DNA of 64,000 nucleotides from Pelagophyceae sp. CCMP2097 (taxonomy: Eukaryota > Sar > Pelagophyceae), in the NCBI GenBank assembly GCA_026770575.1, contig MU657180.1, positions 418,705 through 482,704 of the forward strand, written 5' to 3'. Below, piece by piece: positions 33,303-43,500 of the stretch. Under the pieces are notes generated by a model. That model saw only the letters and a list, made by a program, of their open reading frames with translations, made no database searches and was not told where the DNA came from. The stretch's first letter is position 1. Each line of letters starts with the position of its first letter. The translations under genes and the position numbers were made by a program.

Positions 33303-34436
33303 TTACTCTCGAGGCCTGAGTCGGGCGAGGGCCGCTTCGATCTTGACGGCGTCGGAATTTGAAATTTTCGGGTCGCGCGCCAGCCGCTCGGCCGCGGCGC
33401 GGAGCGCGTGGTTCTGCGCGAGCGAGAATCGCGCCGTGCCGAGCGACGAGAGCGTGTCCAAAAGCTTCAGCAAGACCTTTGGCGCGTCGACGCACTTTGC
33501 CGCGGCGTTTGAAATGGCGTCGTAGAGCAAAGCGTCGCCGTGGTCCGCGTTGGCGTCGGGCGTCGGATCGGCGCGGCGGGCGTGCCTTCGCCTCTTGGCA
33601 AAGGCGTCGGCGAGGCCCGAGAGCTCCAAGGCGTTGAAGCGTGTCAGCTTGGCCATGGACACTGTTGCAACGTCGTCGAAAAGTTTGCAAGTCTCGGGCC
33701 GCAACCGCAAAGTACCGCTCGTCAAAGCGTCTGCTAAAGCCAATGAAATCGCAGATAAAGCCTGCGGCTCGCAGTCGCCGGGCCGTGTCGCGGCCTCGGC
33801 GGCGCGCAGCAATAAGGGCGCCTCGACTTTAAGTTTTTGTAAAGCGGTCAACACGTTTGCCACGTGCCGGGGCTCCCACGCCTCGGGATTTTCTGAAAGG
33901 CTCGCCGTAGCGGCGTCGACGAGCGCCCCGAGGCGCGGATCGCCCCGGGACCGCTCGAAGCTGCGGCCGCAGCGCGCGAGGCGGTGCAGCGCCGTGGCCA
34001 AGTTGACGACTGTGAACGTGCCAGAGGCGAGCGTCGTAGCGTCGCACAACGTCAAAATGTCCGCGGCGGTGGCGGCGGCGATGAGGCGCTTGTTCAACAA
34101 AACGGCGCTCTCCGGCTTGGCGTTTAAACGCGCCTCGTCTTGTATGCGGCAGATTATGGGCTTGCCTCCGACTGAAGCGCCGTCCATGCAGCCGCAGACG
34201 TACGTAGAGTCCGACTCCTCGGCGAGTTCGACAAAGGCAAAGCCCTTGTTCAGGCCCGTTTCCTTATCGCGCGGCATCGACACCGCGGTGACTTCGCACA
34301 CGGCCTCGAAAGCAAGGCGGACATCCGATAAAGTGGTGCCTCTTTGCAATCCTTTCACGTAAAGCTGCTTCGGCTGCCGCGCCACGCGGCCGCTCAGCGC
34401 GCCGACGAGCGCCACGCAAACCGCGAAGCGCAGCAT
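33303..34436 (-). CDS. RRM protein with helical (WAFA/HPR-type) repeats
   Basis: One exon codes 377 residues. The N-terminus MLFRAVCVALVGALSGRVA-like sequence (start MLRFAVCVALVGAL) resembles a signal peptide. An RNA-recognition motif lies at about 23-100, with RNP2 as QLYVKGL and RNP1 as KGFAFVEL. The remainder is alpha-helical and repeats a pattern of about 35-40 residues (NLATALHRLARCGRS, HVANVLTALQKLKVEAPLLL, LSAISLALADALTSGTL, ELSGLADAFAKRRRHA), like the helical-repeat RNA-binding domains of organelle RNA factors. A paralogue with clearer 'LVWAFA' repeats is at 39482-41550. A role in plastid or mitochondrial RNA metabolism is inferred. Confidence 0.7.
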   Translation of the reverse strand: MLRFAVCVALVGALSGRVARQPKQLYVKGLQRGTTLSDVRLAFEAVCEVTAVSMPRDKETGLNKGFAFVELAEESDSTYVCGCMDGASVGGKPIICRIQDEARLNAKPESAVLLNKRLIAAATAADILTLCDATTLASGTFTVVNLATALHRLARCGRSFERSRGDPRLGALVDAATASLSENPEAWEPRHVANVLTALQKLKVEAPLLLRAAEAATRPGDCEPQALSAISLALADALTSGTLRLRPETCKLFDDVATVSMAKLTRFNALELSGLADAFAKRRRHARRADPTPDANADHGDALLYDAISNAAAKCVDAPKVLLKLLDTLSSLGTARFSLAQNHALRAAAERLARDPKISNSDAVKIEAALARLRPRE

Positions 34437-34611
34437 CAGCGCGCAGGCGCACGCCCGACGCGGGGACTTTCACGACGACGTGACCTTCGATCGCTCAATT
34501 CGATTTTCGGCGACTCAAGATACTTTTGGTGACGTTGTTGCTTACTGGGACGCGGCCGAGGGAGGAGAAGGATAGTTAAGAGGAGATGCGGGGATTGCAG
34601 GAGGGGTACAG

Positions 34612-37600
34612 TCACGCGTCGTCGTCCGTCGCAAAGTAGACGAACGCGCCGTCTCGCGTCGAAACGACGCCAATCGCCGCATCTGCGTCGCAGCTCAGCG
34701 ACACGATGGCCGCGCCCAGAGCGATTCGGCGGAGCGGCTGCGCGGAGACGGCGCCTGCGTATACGGCGAGCGCCCACGTGTAGATTACGTCTCGTGTGCC
34801 GACGACGAGCCTCGAGCGCGACGCGGCGAGCCACCTCAAAGAGTCTGCAGCGTCGTCGGGCAGCGCCCGGAACGTCGCCGACGGCTCTAAGCTCGCCGGG
34901 CCGACGACGACGACGACGCCGTCGGCTCGCGCGAGTAAAAGCGCGTCGTCGTCCATCGCGCAGCACGCGACAACGTCGACGACGCCAATGTCCGCCGGTT
35001 CGAGCATAAAGCCGTCCTCATACACCAGCGCCAACCCGGCCTGCTGGCGCTCGAGCATCCGGCGCTGGTGCGCCACAAAAAGGTCTCCGTTGGACTCTTC
35101 GAGGAGTTTCCAGACGTGGACCCCGGCGCTTGTGGCCGTGGCGGCAAAAAAACGGCTTTCGCAGCCCATCATGCTGAGCGTCGCGCCCGGAGCGAGCCAG
35201 GCGCGCGAGACGAGCTCCGCGTCGCTCCAGACGGCGAGCGTGTCGGCGTGCAGCGTCGCCACGTAACTCGCCGACTTACGCACAAAGCCGACGGCGACGA
35301 CGTCTGAAGTGCACCTTGAGACGCGCAGTGCCGCCCACGACGCGCCCTCATCTTCGAGCGTGAACAGGGTCAGCGTCGCGCCGCCGCCGCGCGCGCCGAC
35401 GGCGATGACGTTGCCGTCGACGCTCACGGCGAGCGCGGCCGCCGCGTCGCCGTCGGACCGGTCGTCGATGCGCTCGAGGCGCTGCGCGCGGCCGATGCGC
35501 TGCGCGGAGACGGCGCCCGAAACCGAGACGCAGGCGAGCGTGCCCGACGCCCAGCCCGCGCACGAGATGGCCTCGCCGGCGGCCGAGATTACCACAGCCG
35601 GCTGCTCAGCGAGCGAACTCCTAGGCGACCAGCAAACGTCGCTCGCGCCCCGGACGGCGGCGTCCGAGGCGTCCAACGCGCCGTCCGAGGCGTCGTCGAA
35701 CGCGCCGCCGACGCCGCGCGAGTTGCGGTGCGCGTCGTCGCGGACGTCGTCGTCGCGGACGTCGTCGTCGCGGACGTCGTCGCCGCCGTTTTCGTCGCCG
35801 TCGTCGCCGCAAAAGTCGAGCGCCGCGCGCGGCGCCCCGGCGTCGTCGTCCGACGCGGCGTCGCCCGGCGGCGTGGCGGCGTTGCTTGGTGCGTCGTCGC
35901 GCTTGGGCGAGGGTTTCGGCTGGTGTACGGAGAGCGACCAAACGCACAAAGCGCCGTGGGCGTCGCACGAGACCAAGCGATGGCTCGGCGAGAGCTTGGC
36001 GCAAGTCACTGCGGCAGGGTGCTCGCGCAGCTCCGTGCGTGAGACGATGTTTAAAGGCGACGCCGCGGCCGCGGCCGAGAAGTGGCGCAGTTCAATCACG
36101 TCGTCGCGCGCCGTCACGAGCGTCGACGTCTTGCTGCAGAAGCAGCACCAGGCAGCTTTCCCCGAAGCCTTGTTGCCCGCGGCCTTTGGGCCGTCGCAAG
36201 GGAAGTGCTGTTGCAGGCCGTCGCCGTACCTCGGCCCGTCGCCGTAGTGGCCCGTCGCCGGCGCGAGGCGGAAGGCGTTGCCGTCGGCGTCGGTGAGGTA
36301 GAGCGCTTCCGCTCCCGCTCCGCTTCCGAAGCAGAGCGCGTCGAGATCAGAAGCACTTTGCAATTCGACAGTGGCCGTGCGCGCGAGCGTCTCTGCGTCA
36401 AACGTCGCGACGGATTTCGGCGACCGGCTCGAGAGCGCCGCAATCGTGCGGCCGTTTCCGGAGAGCGCCATGCTGACTCTGTCCGCGGGGCGGTCCGTGC
36501 CATCAAACGCGCGTGGGAGCCTTGAGCATACGGCGACGACGCGCAAAGGCGTATACCGACCGTCCGTTGCGTCGTAGGCGACGATGTGGCCGTCTGCACT
36601 CGAGGCGGAGAAGAGCAGTGTTGAAGAGTGCTCGAGCTGCGTCACGGCACCGCGGTGCTGCGGTGTGACCTCTGCGGTGGCCACGACGGCGGAGACGTCC
36701 AAGGCTCGGACGGCGCCAGATTCGAAGCCGACGACGACGACGAGGCTGCCCGAGGCGTCTTCACCGGCCGAGGGCCGCCAGCAGACGCATAGAGGCGCGT
36801 CATCTGGTGATTCGAACTCTGCGACTTGAGCGCCCAAAAGTTCGTCCCAGATGCGAATAGTCGCGTCTTCGCCGCACGTCGCGAACCGCGCCCCGGCGTC
36901 GGCGTGCGCCACGCACCGCACGGCGCCGACGTGCGACCTCACTAAAGTCGTGTACGACTGAGACTCGACCTCGAGAGCGCCGACGCTGCCGCGCGCCGTG
37001 CCGCACAAAACTGTACAACCGTCTGGCGCCACGGCGATGTCCAAGACGGCCGCCTCGTGCTGCGCCTCCATGAGGTAATCCCCAAAGTCCAAAGGCCAGA
37101 GTCTGACGAACTTGTCCGCAGAAGCGGTGACGACGAAAGCTCTTGTGGCGACCACTCGGGTCACCGGCCCATCGTGCAGCCTCAAAACGCATAAAAGCTG
37201 CCTCGACGAATAGGAGAGCTGCAAGACGTGCCCACTTGCCGCCGCGACGAAGACGACCTTGTCCGCGCCGCCGTCGGGAGCTGCTATATTCGTCGATGAA
37301 GACTTGGTCGATGAAGCGTGATACGGCTCAAAGTCCAGGTCGTTGAACCGCGCATCTCTCGCATATTCGTACAAAGCGGCCGGGCAGCCGCGCGCGTGGC
37401 CCTTTGTGATTCGCCAAAAACGTACGTTTTCTCGTCCGCAGGATACGAATCGGTCGGCCTCGTACGGGGACCATTTGAGACTACTCACTTCGAAATCCGA
37501 CAATTGCTTCAGCACACGCGCGTAATCCAACGCCATGGCCCCACGCGCCGCCGAGACGCCGCGTTTCCGCGCGGCGCCCGAGCATAACCGCTCGACGTCC

Positions 37601-39132
37601 CAAACGATGATCTGCGCCCGCCTTCCTCCGTCCTCGCCCGCCGTGCAGAGTCGGCAAGGGTCATCGAGAGAAAAGGCTAAAGCGGTGACGCGGCCGGCGT
37701 GCGGCCGAAAGTCGCAGAGCCAGGTGAGAGCGTCGTCGGCGGCCGAAGCGTCGTGGCCCTTCACGCGCCAGATGCACACGAGAGCCTCGTCCCCGCTTTG
37801 CGCCGACGCTACCAAAGCGCCGTCGGCCGACGAGACGACGATGGAGATGAGCTGCGTGTGCACGCGGACGCGGCCGTTGCTCGTCGTGGGGTTGTCCGGG
37901 GCGTCGACGACTCGCAGAGCGCGGCCGGAAGCGAAAGCGGCGCGCCCGCCGCCCAAAAAGACGAGGGAGCGCTGCGCTAAAGATCCAGAGTACCCGACGC
38001 GTTTCTCGAGCGTGCCGTGTGCGGACGCAGGCCGAGGTAAACGCGCGGCGGCGTCGAGTTGAGCCTGTAAACGCGAAGGCGTCACCACGACGCCCGCCGC
38101 CGGCGACGCGACGACGTGCGTCGTCGTCGAGGCGGCGTTGGTCGTCGAGGCGGCGTTGGTCGTCGAGGCGGCGCCGTCGTCGGATTCGGCAAACGAGGCA
38201 AAGATGGGCGTCGCCAGGAAGGCGGGCGAGAGCGGAAACGTTGGCGAGAAGGGCATCGCGGGCGAAAACGCCACGGCGCGGTGCGAGGCGTCGTCTCGCA
38301 TCTGCCGTTGCAGCGCCGCCTCGGAGACGCCGCCCTCCAAAGCGCGGGGGCGCGCGTCGTCGGGGAAGCGAAGCCATTCTTTTTTCTTCAAACGCATATC
38401 TTTCGGTGCGTCGTCGGCGGCGTAATCCTGCAAGGAGCAGCAGACGTCGCGGACCCAGATCTCGGCGCAGAGATGAAAAGATTTGAGTTCGAACTCACAG
38501 TCTCTCGACCCAGCATCTCCCACAGCGAAAAAGTGGTCCGCCGCCGCAACCACGTCGATAGCCAAAGTCGTCCACGTCGCCGACTTTGGCAGAGCGCACC
38601 TTAAAGCACCGCCGACGCGCTGCGGCGCCGCTCGAGAATCCGCCGTGGAGAAAAAGGAGAGGCGCATCGGCTCGTCGACGCGCGGAGACGCCCCGCCCCG
38701 CCGCACGAGCTCGATATGCACAGAGGCCGAAGAGTGCGCGCCCAAACGGTATTGCACGTAGACGAAGCGCGTCGGGACCTGCGTGCGCACAGTTCCGCTC
38801 TGCGTCGTCGCAATGGCCGTCGGACGCATCGATGCTCACTTTTAAAGACCCTGCGCGGGGCAGTTTGACAAAGTTCGTCGCCGAGGCTCCGCGGATGGAG
38901 AGGACCATCTTCCCAAGGTCGGAGCAGATGTCTCGCGTCACGCCGCCGCGCTTGACGACGCCGTCCCACGTGCTGAAAACCTACGAGCGCGGCGAGAGGC
39001 TCCAAAGGGCGCCGTCGGAAGAGACGGATGACGTTTTGAGAGACGTTTTGAGAGACGTTTGAGACGACGAAACGAGCGTGGTCGAACGCTGCGTGCGACG
39101 TTTGTGCGCTTGAACACGCTGCACACGGGCAT
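34612..39132 (-). CDS. WDR90: WDR90/POC16-like centriolar protein (CFAP20 domain plus WD40)
   Basis: Three exons (39132-39100, 38980-38840, 38778-34612) give 1446 residues. The N-terminal 200 residues form a CFAP20/DUF667 domain: MPVCSVFKRTN, VFSTWDGVVKRGGVTRDICS, MVLSIRGASATNFVKLPRAG, RFVYVQYRLGAHSSASVHIE, then a strand-rich half with a pWLRFPD-like end. An array of WD40 repeats follows from about 330 to the C-terminus (DALTWLCDFRPHAGRVTALA, RAQIIVWDVERLC, DKFVRLWPLDFGDYLMEAQH, EDATIRIWDELLGAQVAEFE), with an Asp/Asn-rich insertion near 1000-1040 made of DDVRDDDVRDDDVRDD repeats. WDR90/POC16 lines the centriole lumen and stabilises centriole walls. An in-frame ATG at 39351 would add 73 low-complexity residues; I prefer 39132 because it puts the family start in place. 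Confidence 0.85.
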
Positions 39133-39481
39133 CAGCGACTCCTGCGTTGAAAAAGACGTTCCCGTGGCGGAGGCATGCGCCTCACAAAGAGAGCCCGTGC
39201 GGAAAAGACGCCGCCGACGCACCGCGCGCGGGCTCCGGCCCACTTGGAGCTTGCGCGCCGACGACGTTCCGGCATTCGACGCGTCCGTCCCGGCCTTGAC
39301 CGGCGTCGTCGCGCGCGCCGGCCCGAGGCTGTTCGACGGCAGCAGCACCATGCTATCGTCGCCTGGCGGGGCCTCTGCGGCCTCAGGGCCCTCTGGGCCT
39401 CAGGGCCCTCTCTGGATCAGCAGTTTGAGTTTGAATGATTTAGCGATACTATAACGTTTTGCCGCGTCGTCGGAACAACGC
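39133..39481. other. Intergenic or 5' region of WDR90-like gene
   Basis: No independent gene is supported. The minus strand is open in frame with the WDR90-like start up to an ATG at 39351, but that extension is low-complexity and not family-like. Two copies of CAGGGCCCTCTGG-type sequence sit at about 39385-39415. Confidence 0.4.
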
Positions 39482-41550
39482 TCACCAGCCTTCTCGCGCG
39501 TTCTCGAGGCCGGAGTGGAAGTGTTGCGGGACGGGCAGCTTTGCGGCCTTGAAGGCGCGCGAGACGGCCTCGATGTCCAGCGCGTGCATCTTTTGCGCGA
39601 GGTGGGAATCGTGCTGGCCAATGGCCTGGAGCAGCTTTGGGGCGGCCACGCCCGCATTCGTAAAGGCCCAGACGATATTGGCGAGGTCTTTCGAGCTGAA
39701 GTCCTGGATCTTGGAAACGGCTTTGAGCTCGATGGCCGAGAAGAGGTCTGGGGCGCCAAAATCCGCCTTGGCAAAGCCCCACGCCGCATTCGCTAAATCA
39801 AGCGCCTCGAACATTGGCATTCTGTGCATTGACATGGTCGCGACGGCGTCGAAGAGGATCGGGGCTTCGACGCGCGCCGTCGCAAACGCCCAGATGAGTA
39901 AAGCGAGGTCGGCGGCGTTGAAGCCGGCGAGCTTGTCGGGACTCAAAACTTCCTTTTCAGCAGCGGCGAACAACGCCGGCGAGACGAGGCCCGCCGTGGC
40001 GTACGCGGCCAAGATGCGCGAGATCATCTGGGTCTGGAAGGTGGGCATTCTCGATGGAGCTTCTAAAGCGATCGCCTTGAAGAGGAGCCGGTGCGACTCG
40101 GCCGGCCCCGCCGTGGAAAACGTCCACGCGATGGAAGCGAGGTTTTGGGCGTTGAACTCTTTTACGCGGAGCAGCGCCACCGCCGCGACGGCGTCGAAGA
40201 GCCGCGGTGAAGCGACGCCGGCATTCGAAAATGCCCAGACGGTGTTGGTGAGGTTTTGGGCGTTAAACGTCGTGATCTTCCGAACCGCCTCGTGCGCCAC
40301 CGCTTGAAACAGCGCCGGCGCCTGGACTTGCGTCTTTGCAAAGGCCCAGACAACTGTTGCGAGCGACTGCGCGTTCAGAGCCTCGACCTTGGCAGGCACC
40401 TCTGCGGCGAGCATCTTGAAGAAGAAGGGTTTCTTCACCCCAGCCGTGGCAAAGGCCCAGACGAGGACGCTGAGGTCCTGGCCCGAGAAGAGTCCAGCAT
40501 TGAACTCGGCGACGCGGCCGATGGCCGAAAAGAGCTCCGGGTGGCGCACGCCAGCTTTTGCAAAGGCCCAGCACCTAGAGCGCGAGGGTGGATGAAGAGG
40601 GGCCCGGGACGGCGGGTGTACTCGCTCCGAAGCTCGCGCCCTCTGGATTTGGTGGTCCTGGCATCCTGGGGCATCCAACGCCTGGCATTGCCGGCCACGT
40701 ACGTGTTGGCCATGTCCTGCGTGCCGAAGGTGCCGACCTTGTTTATGGCGGCGTCGGCCACGACGTCGAAGAGATCCCGCGCTGGGACGCCCGACTTGGC
40801 GAAAGCCCAAACTAAGTTCGCCATGTTCTGCGACGTCGCCTCTCCCACATGTTTGGGCGCGGCGGTGGCGATGGCGGAAAACAGCGGCGCCAGCGCCTTT
40901 GCGTCGACTCTGGCGACGCTGACGCTCAAGCGCGCCACGCCCCAGGCCACGTTCGCCAGGCCCTGCGGCCCCCAGTCGTTCCCGCCGGAGATGCTCTCCG
41001 TCGCTCGCTTGACGAGGTCGAGTAGAGGCTGCGAGAGCGTCATCGAGGAACCGATCGTGGCGCCGATTCGGTGGAACGACGTCGCTAAATTTTGCGCGTC
41101 GAACGATTCGCCCTTTGCTTTAAACAAATTCAGCACGTCGGCGCCGTCGGCGCACTCGATGATCCACTTGTTCATCTGGATATGATTCTCTTTGTAGCGC
41201 CGAGGGGTCGACGCAGGCGCAGAGTTCTTTTCCGCCAATTCCACCACAATCTCGTTCATCCGCACCAACGACCCGTGCATCTTCTCGCGCGCCGATTTGG
41301 CGTCGGCGGCGGGCACGGTGACAAAGGCGAAGCCTCGCGGCTTGCCCGAATAGGCGCCTTGCGTATTTTCCGGCAACACGACGCTCCGCACGGCACAGCC
41401 GCCCGCCTCGAACGCTTTTCGAACCTCGCCGCGAGTCACGCCGCGAGGTAGATTCCGCACGAAGAGGCGAGACTCCGTCGAAGCGTCGCGCGGCATCGCA
41501 GCGGAGAGGCGCCGCAGCGGCAAACGCATTGGGGCGCTGGCCCGCCGCAT
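39482..41550 (-). CDS. RRM protein with 'LVWAFA' helical repeats
   Basis: Two exons, 41550-40703 and 40574-39482, give 646 residues across a 128-bp intron (GTACGT to CTCTAG). An RRM spans about 27-105 with RNP2 RLFVRNL and RNP1 RGFAFVTV. The remainder is ten or more helical repeats of about 38 residues. Each has a core such as NLVWAFAKSGVPARDLFD, VLVWAFATAGVKKPFFF, TVVWAFAKTQVQAPALF, NTVWAFSNAGVASPRLF or NIVWAFTNAGVAAPKLL, followed by a helix with FNAQ or FSSK. These resemble the heptatricopeptide/RAP-type helical RNA-binding repeats of organelle RNA factors. The Arg/Pro-rich N-terminus (MRRASAPMRLPLRRLSAAM) looks like a mitochondrial or plastid targeting peptide. Organelle RNA processing or translation is inferred. 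Confidence 0.8.
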
Positions 41551-41777
41551 CCCCCCACCAGATTTCCGTCGTTAAGGCCCGTCCCCGCGGTGCGGGCACC
41601 GCGTGCGGACACTTAGGCTGTCCAGCTCGACCACGGCGCGCTTGTGTCTCTTCAACAGCTCCGTTCGAAGCTCGCGCGGACCTCAAAAGTGCGAGGCCAA
41701 AACTCCGTATGATAAAAAGGCGATAAACATCTCGTCGTCCTGGCCGACACGCCCCCACGCAGACCCTTTGAGCCGCC

Positions 41778-42993
41778 ATGTCGCAGGACCAGAGCGTGGT
41801 ACGCCTGCGCGGCGCGCGCGCCTTCCGGTCGCGCCTCGTGCTGGCGACGCTGTGCAAGCGCAAGGTCGAGGTGTCGAAGATCCGTCAAAACGACGAGCAA
41901 CCTGGGTGCGTGGCTAACGGGGGTCGGCAAATACGGAGATCACACTTGGAAGGAGCCAAAGAACATCCGTAGGTTACGAAACGACGAGGCGTCTTTCCTG
42001 CGGTTGCTGGACAAGCTGACTTCCGGGTCGCGCGTCGAGATTAATGCCACGGGCACGCGCCTCCGCTACAAGCCGGGGTTCCTCGTCGGCGGCCGCGTCG
42101 ACCACGACGTCTCCCAGTCGACTCGAGGCGTCGGCTGGTTCCTGGACGGCATCCTGCCCCTTTTACCCTTTTTAGCAAAGCCTCTCGAGCTCGTGCTGAC
42201 GGGCGCCACGTCGGGCGACTCGCGCGCGCGGTCGGCGGACGCGATCAAGCACGTGGCGCTGCCCGTGCTGCGCGTCTGCACCGGGGGGTCTGCCATTATG
42301 GATCTCGTCGTGGAAAGGCGCGAGGCGGTCCCGCAGCGCCACAAGCACGCCATGCCCGTCGCCGCCACGGAGCACGGCCGAGTCAAGCTCACCTGCGGCC
42401 GCTGCAACATCCAGCCTTTGGAGCTTGAAGATGCTGGCCTTGTGAAAGCCGTGCGCGGCGTGGCGTACTGCACGCGCACTTCGCCGTCGCTGGCCAACCG
42501 CGTCGTCGCCGGCGCCTCGGATTTACTCAGAGAGCTCGTGCACGAGGTGCGCGTCGTCACCGACGCTTCTGCGCGGCGCGACTGCGCGCCCGTGCCCGGC
42601 TTTGGCGTCGTGCTCGTCGCCGAGACCACCGCGGGCCGCGTGCGGTCGGCGCAGCTGGACATCGGCGACTTCCGCGACCGCGGCGCCGACGAGGAGGACG
42701 TCTCACCCGAGGACCTCGGCCGCAAATGCGCCGAGCTGCTCCTGCGCGAGCTCGCGTCCGGTGGCGTCGTCGACGCCCACGACCAGCCTTTACTTCTGAC
42801 TCTGATGGCCCTCGGGCCAGAGGACGCGAGCGTGGCCCGCATCGGCGCGGTCTCGAAGCGGACCGTCGAGCGGCTCCGCCTCATCAAGAAGTTTGCGGGC
42901 GTGACTTTCAAGTTGCAGCATGCCCCGGACCAGACCGTGCGCTGCGCATGCCTCGGCGCCGGCTTCCTCAACTTCTCTAAGGCCGTCTCCTAG
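41778..42993 (+). CDS. RCL1: RCL1, RNA 3'-terminal phosphate cyclase-like protein
   Basis: Two exons, 41778-41905 and 41973-42993, give 382 residues; the 67-bp intron (GTGCGT to CCGTAG) joins NDEQPG to LRNDEASFLRLLDKLTSGSR. Rcl1 family markers run the full length: VVRLRGARAFRSRLVLATL, EINATGTRLRYKPGFLVGGR, VDHDVSQSTRGVGWFLDGIL, PLELVLTGATSG, RGVAYCTRTSPSLANRV, GFGVVLVAETT, and the C-terminal CACLGAGFLNFSKAVS. Rcl1 is an essential U3 snoRNP-associated factor for the early cleavages of pre-rRNA. It has the cyclase fold but is not a cyclase. Length matches the eukaryotic family. Confidence 0.93.
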
Positions 42994-43500
42994 ACACGTA
43001 AATGACGTAAATGATGGACTATACCAACGGGCCGCAGTCGCCAAAGGCTGGACACCAGGGTCGACGCACTGCCCGAAACGTCCGCGACAAGCTGCGCCTC
43101 GGCGTCGCAGCCTCGACGTCCGATTCGCGCCTCGAGAGCAGGCGGCCTCAAAGAAGGCTTCATGCATCCTCGCGTGAGGCGAAAGAGCTCGCGCGGCATC
43201 GTGCAACGCCGCGACGTCGGCAAGTGGTTCATAGAATAGTAGAATCATATGATTAGGGATCCCTATAACATTTCGGAAATGGGACTGCGTCGGACGACTT
43301 GTGGGCGTCGGCGACGGCGGGGGGGTCATCAGTGACTCGGGCTTTTGGCTGGGCCGGCGCGCGCCGCAGCGGCGGCCTCCAAGGGACTTAGGCTTGGAAG
43401 CCGCCGCTGTTTCGGCGCGGTGCCACGGCGAGGGACTTGGCCGTCGAGCGCGAGGGGGCGGACGTCGCGCTCGGCGGCGGTGTGCGTGCGCGCGCGCCGC
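42994..43500. other. Intergenic between convergent genes
   Basis: No gene is supported. Minus-strand frames (for example one starting MTPPPSPTPTSRPTQSHFRN) and plus-strand frames overlap each other and have no domain. A perfect palindrome TAGGGATCCCTA is at 43254-43265. Confidence 0.45.

Noticed and set aside
35730..35800. GTCGTCGTCGCGGAC tandem repeat as an independent element
   Set aside because: It is in frame inside the WDR90-like gene and simply encodes an Asp/Arg repeat.
42790..43329. Minus-strand gene opposite the end of RCL1
   Set aside because: It overlaps the RCL1 coding end, has no domain and no splice support.
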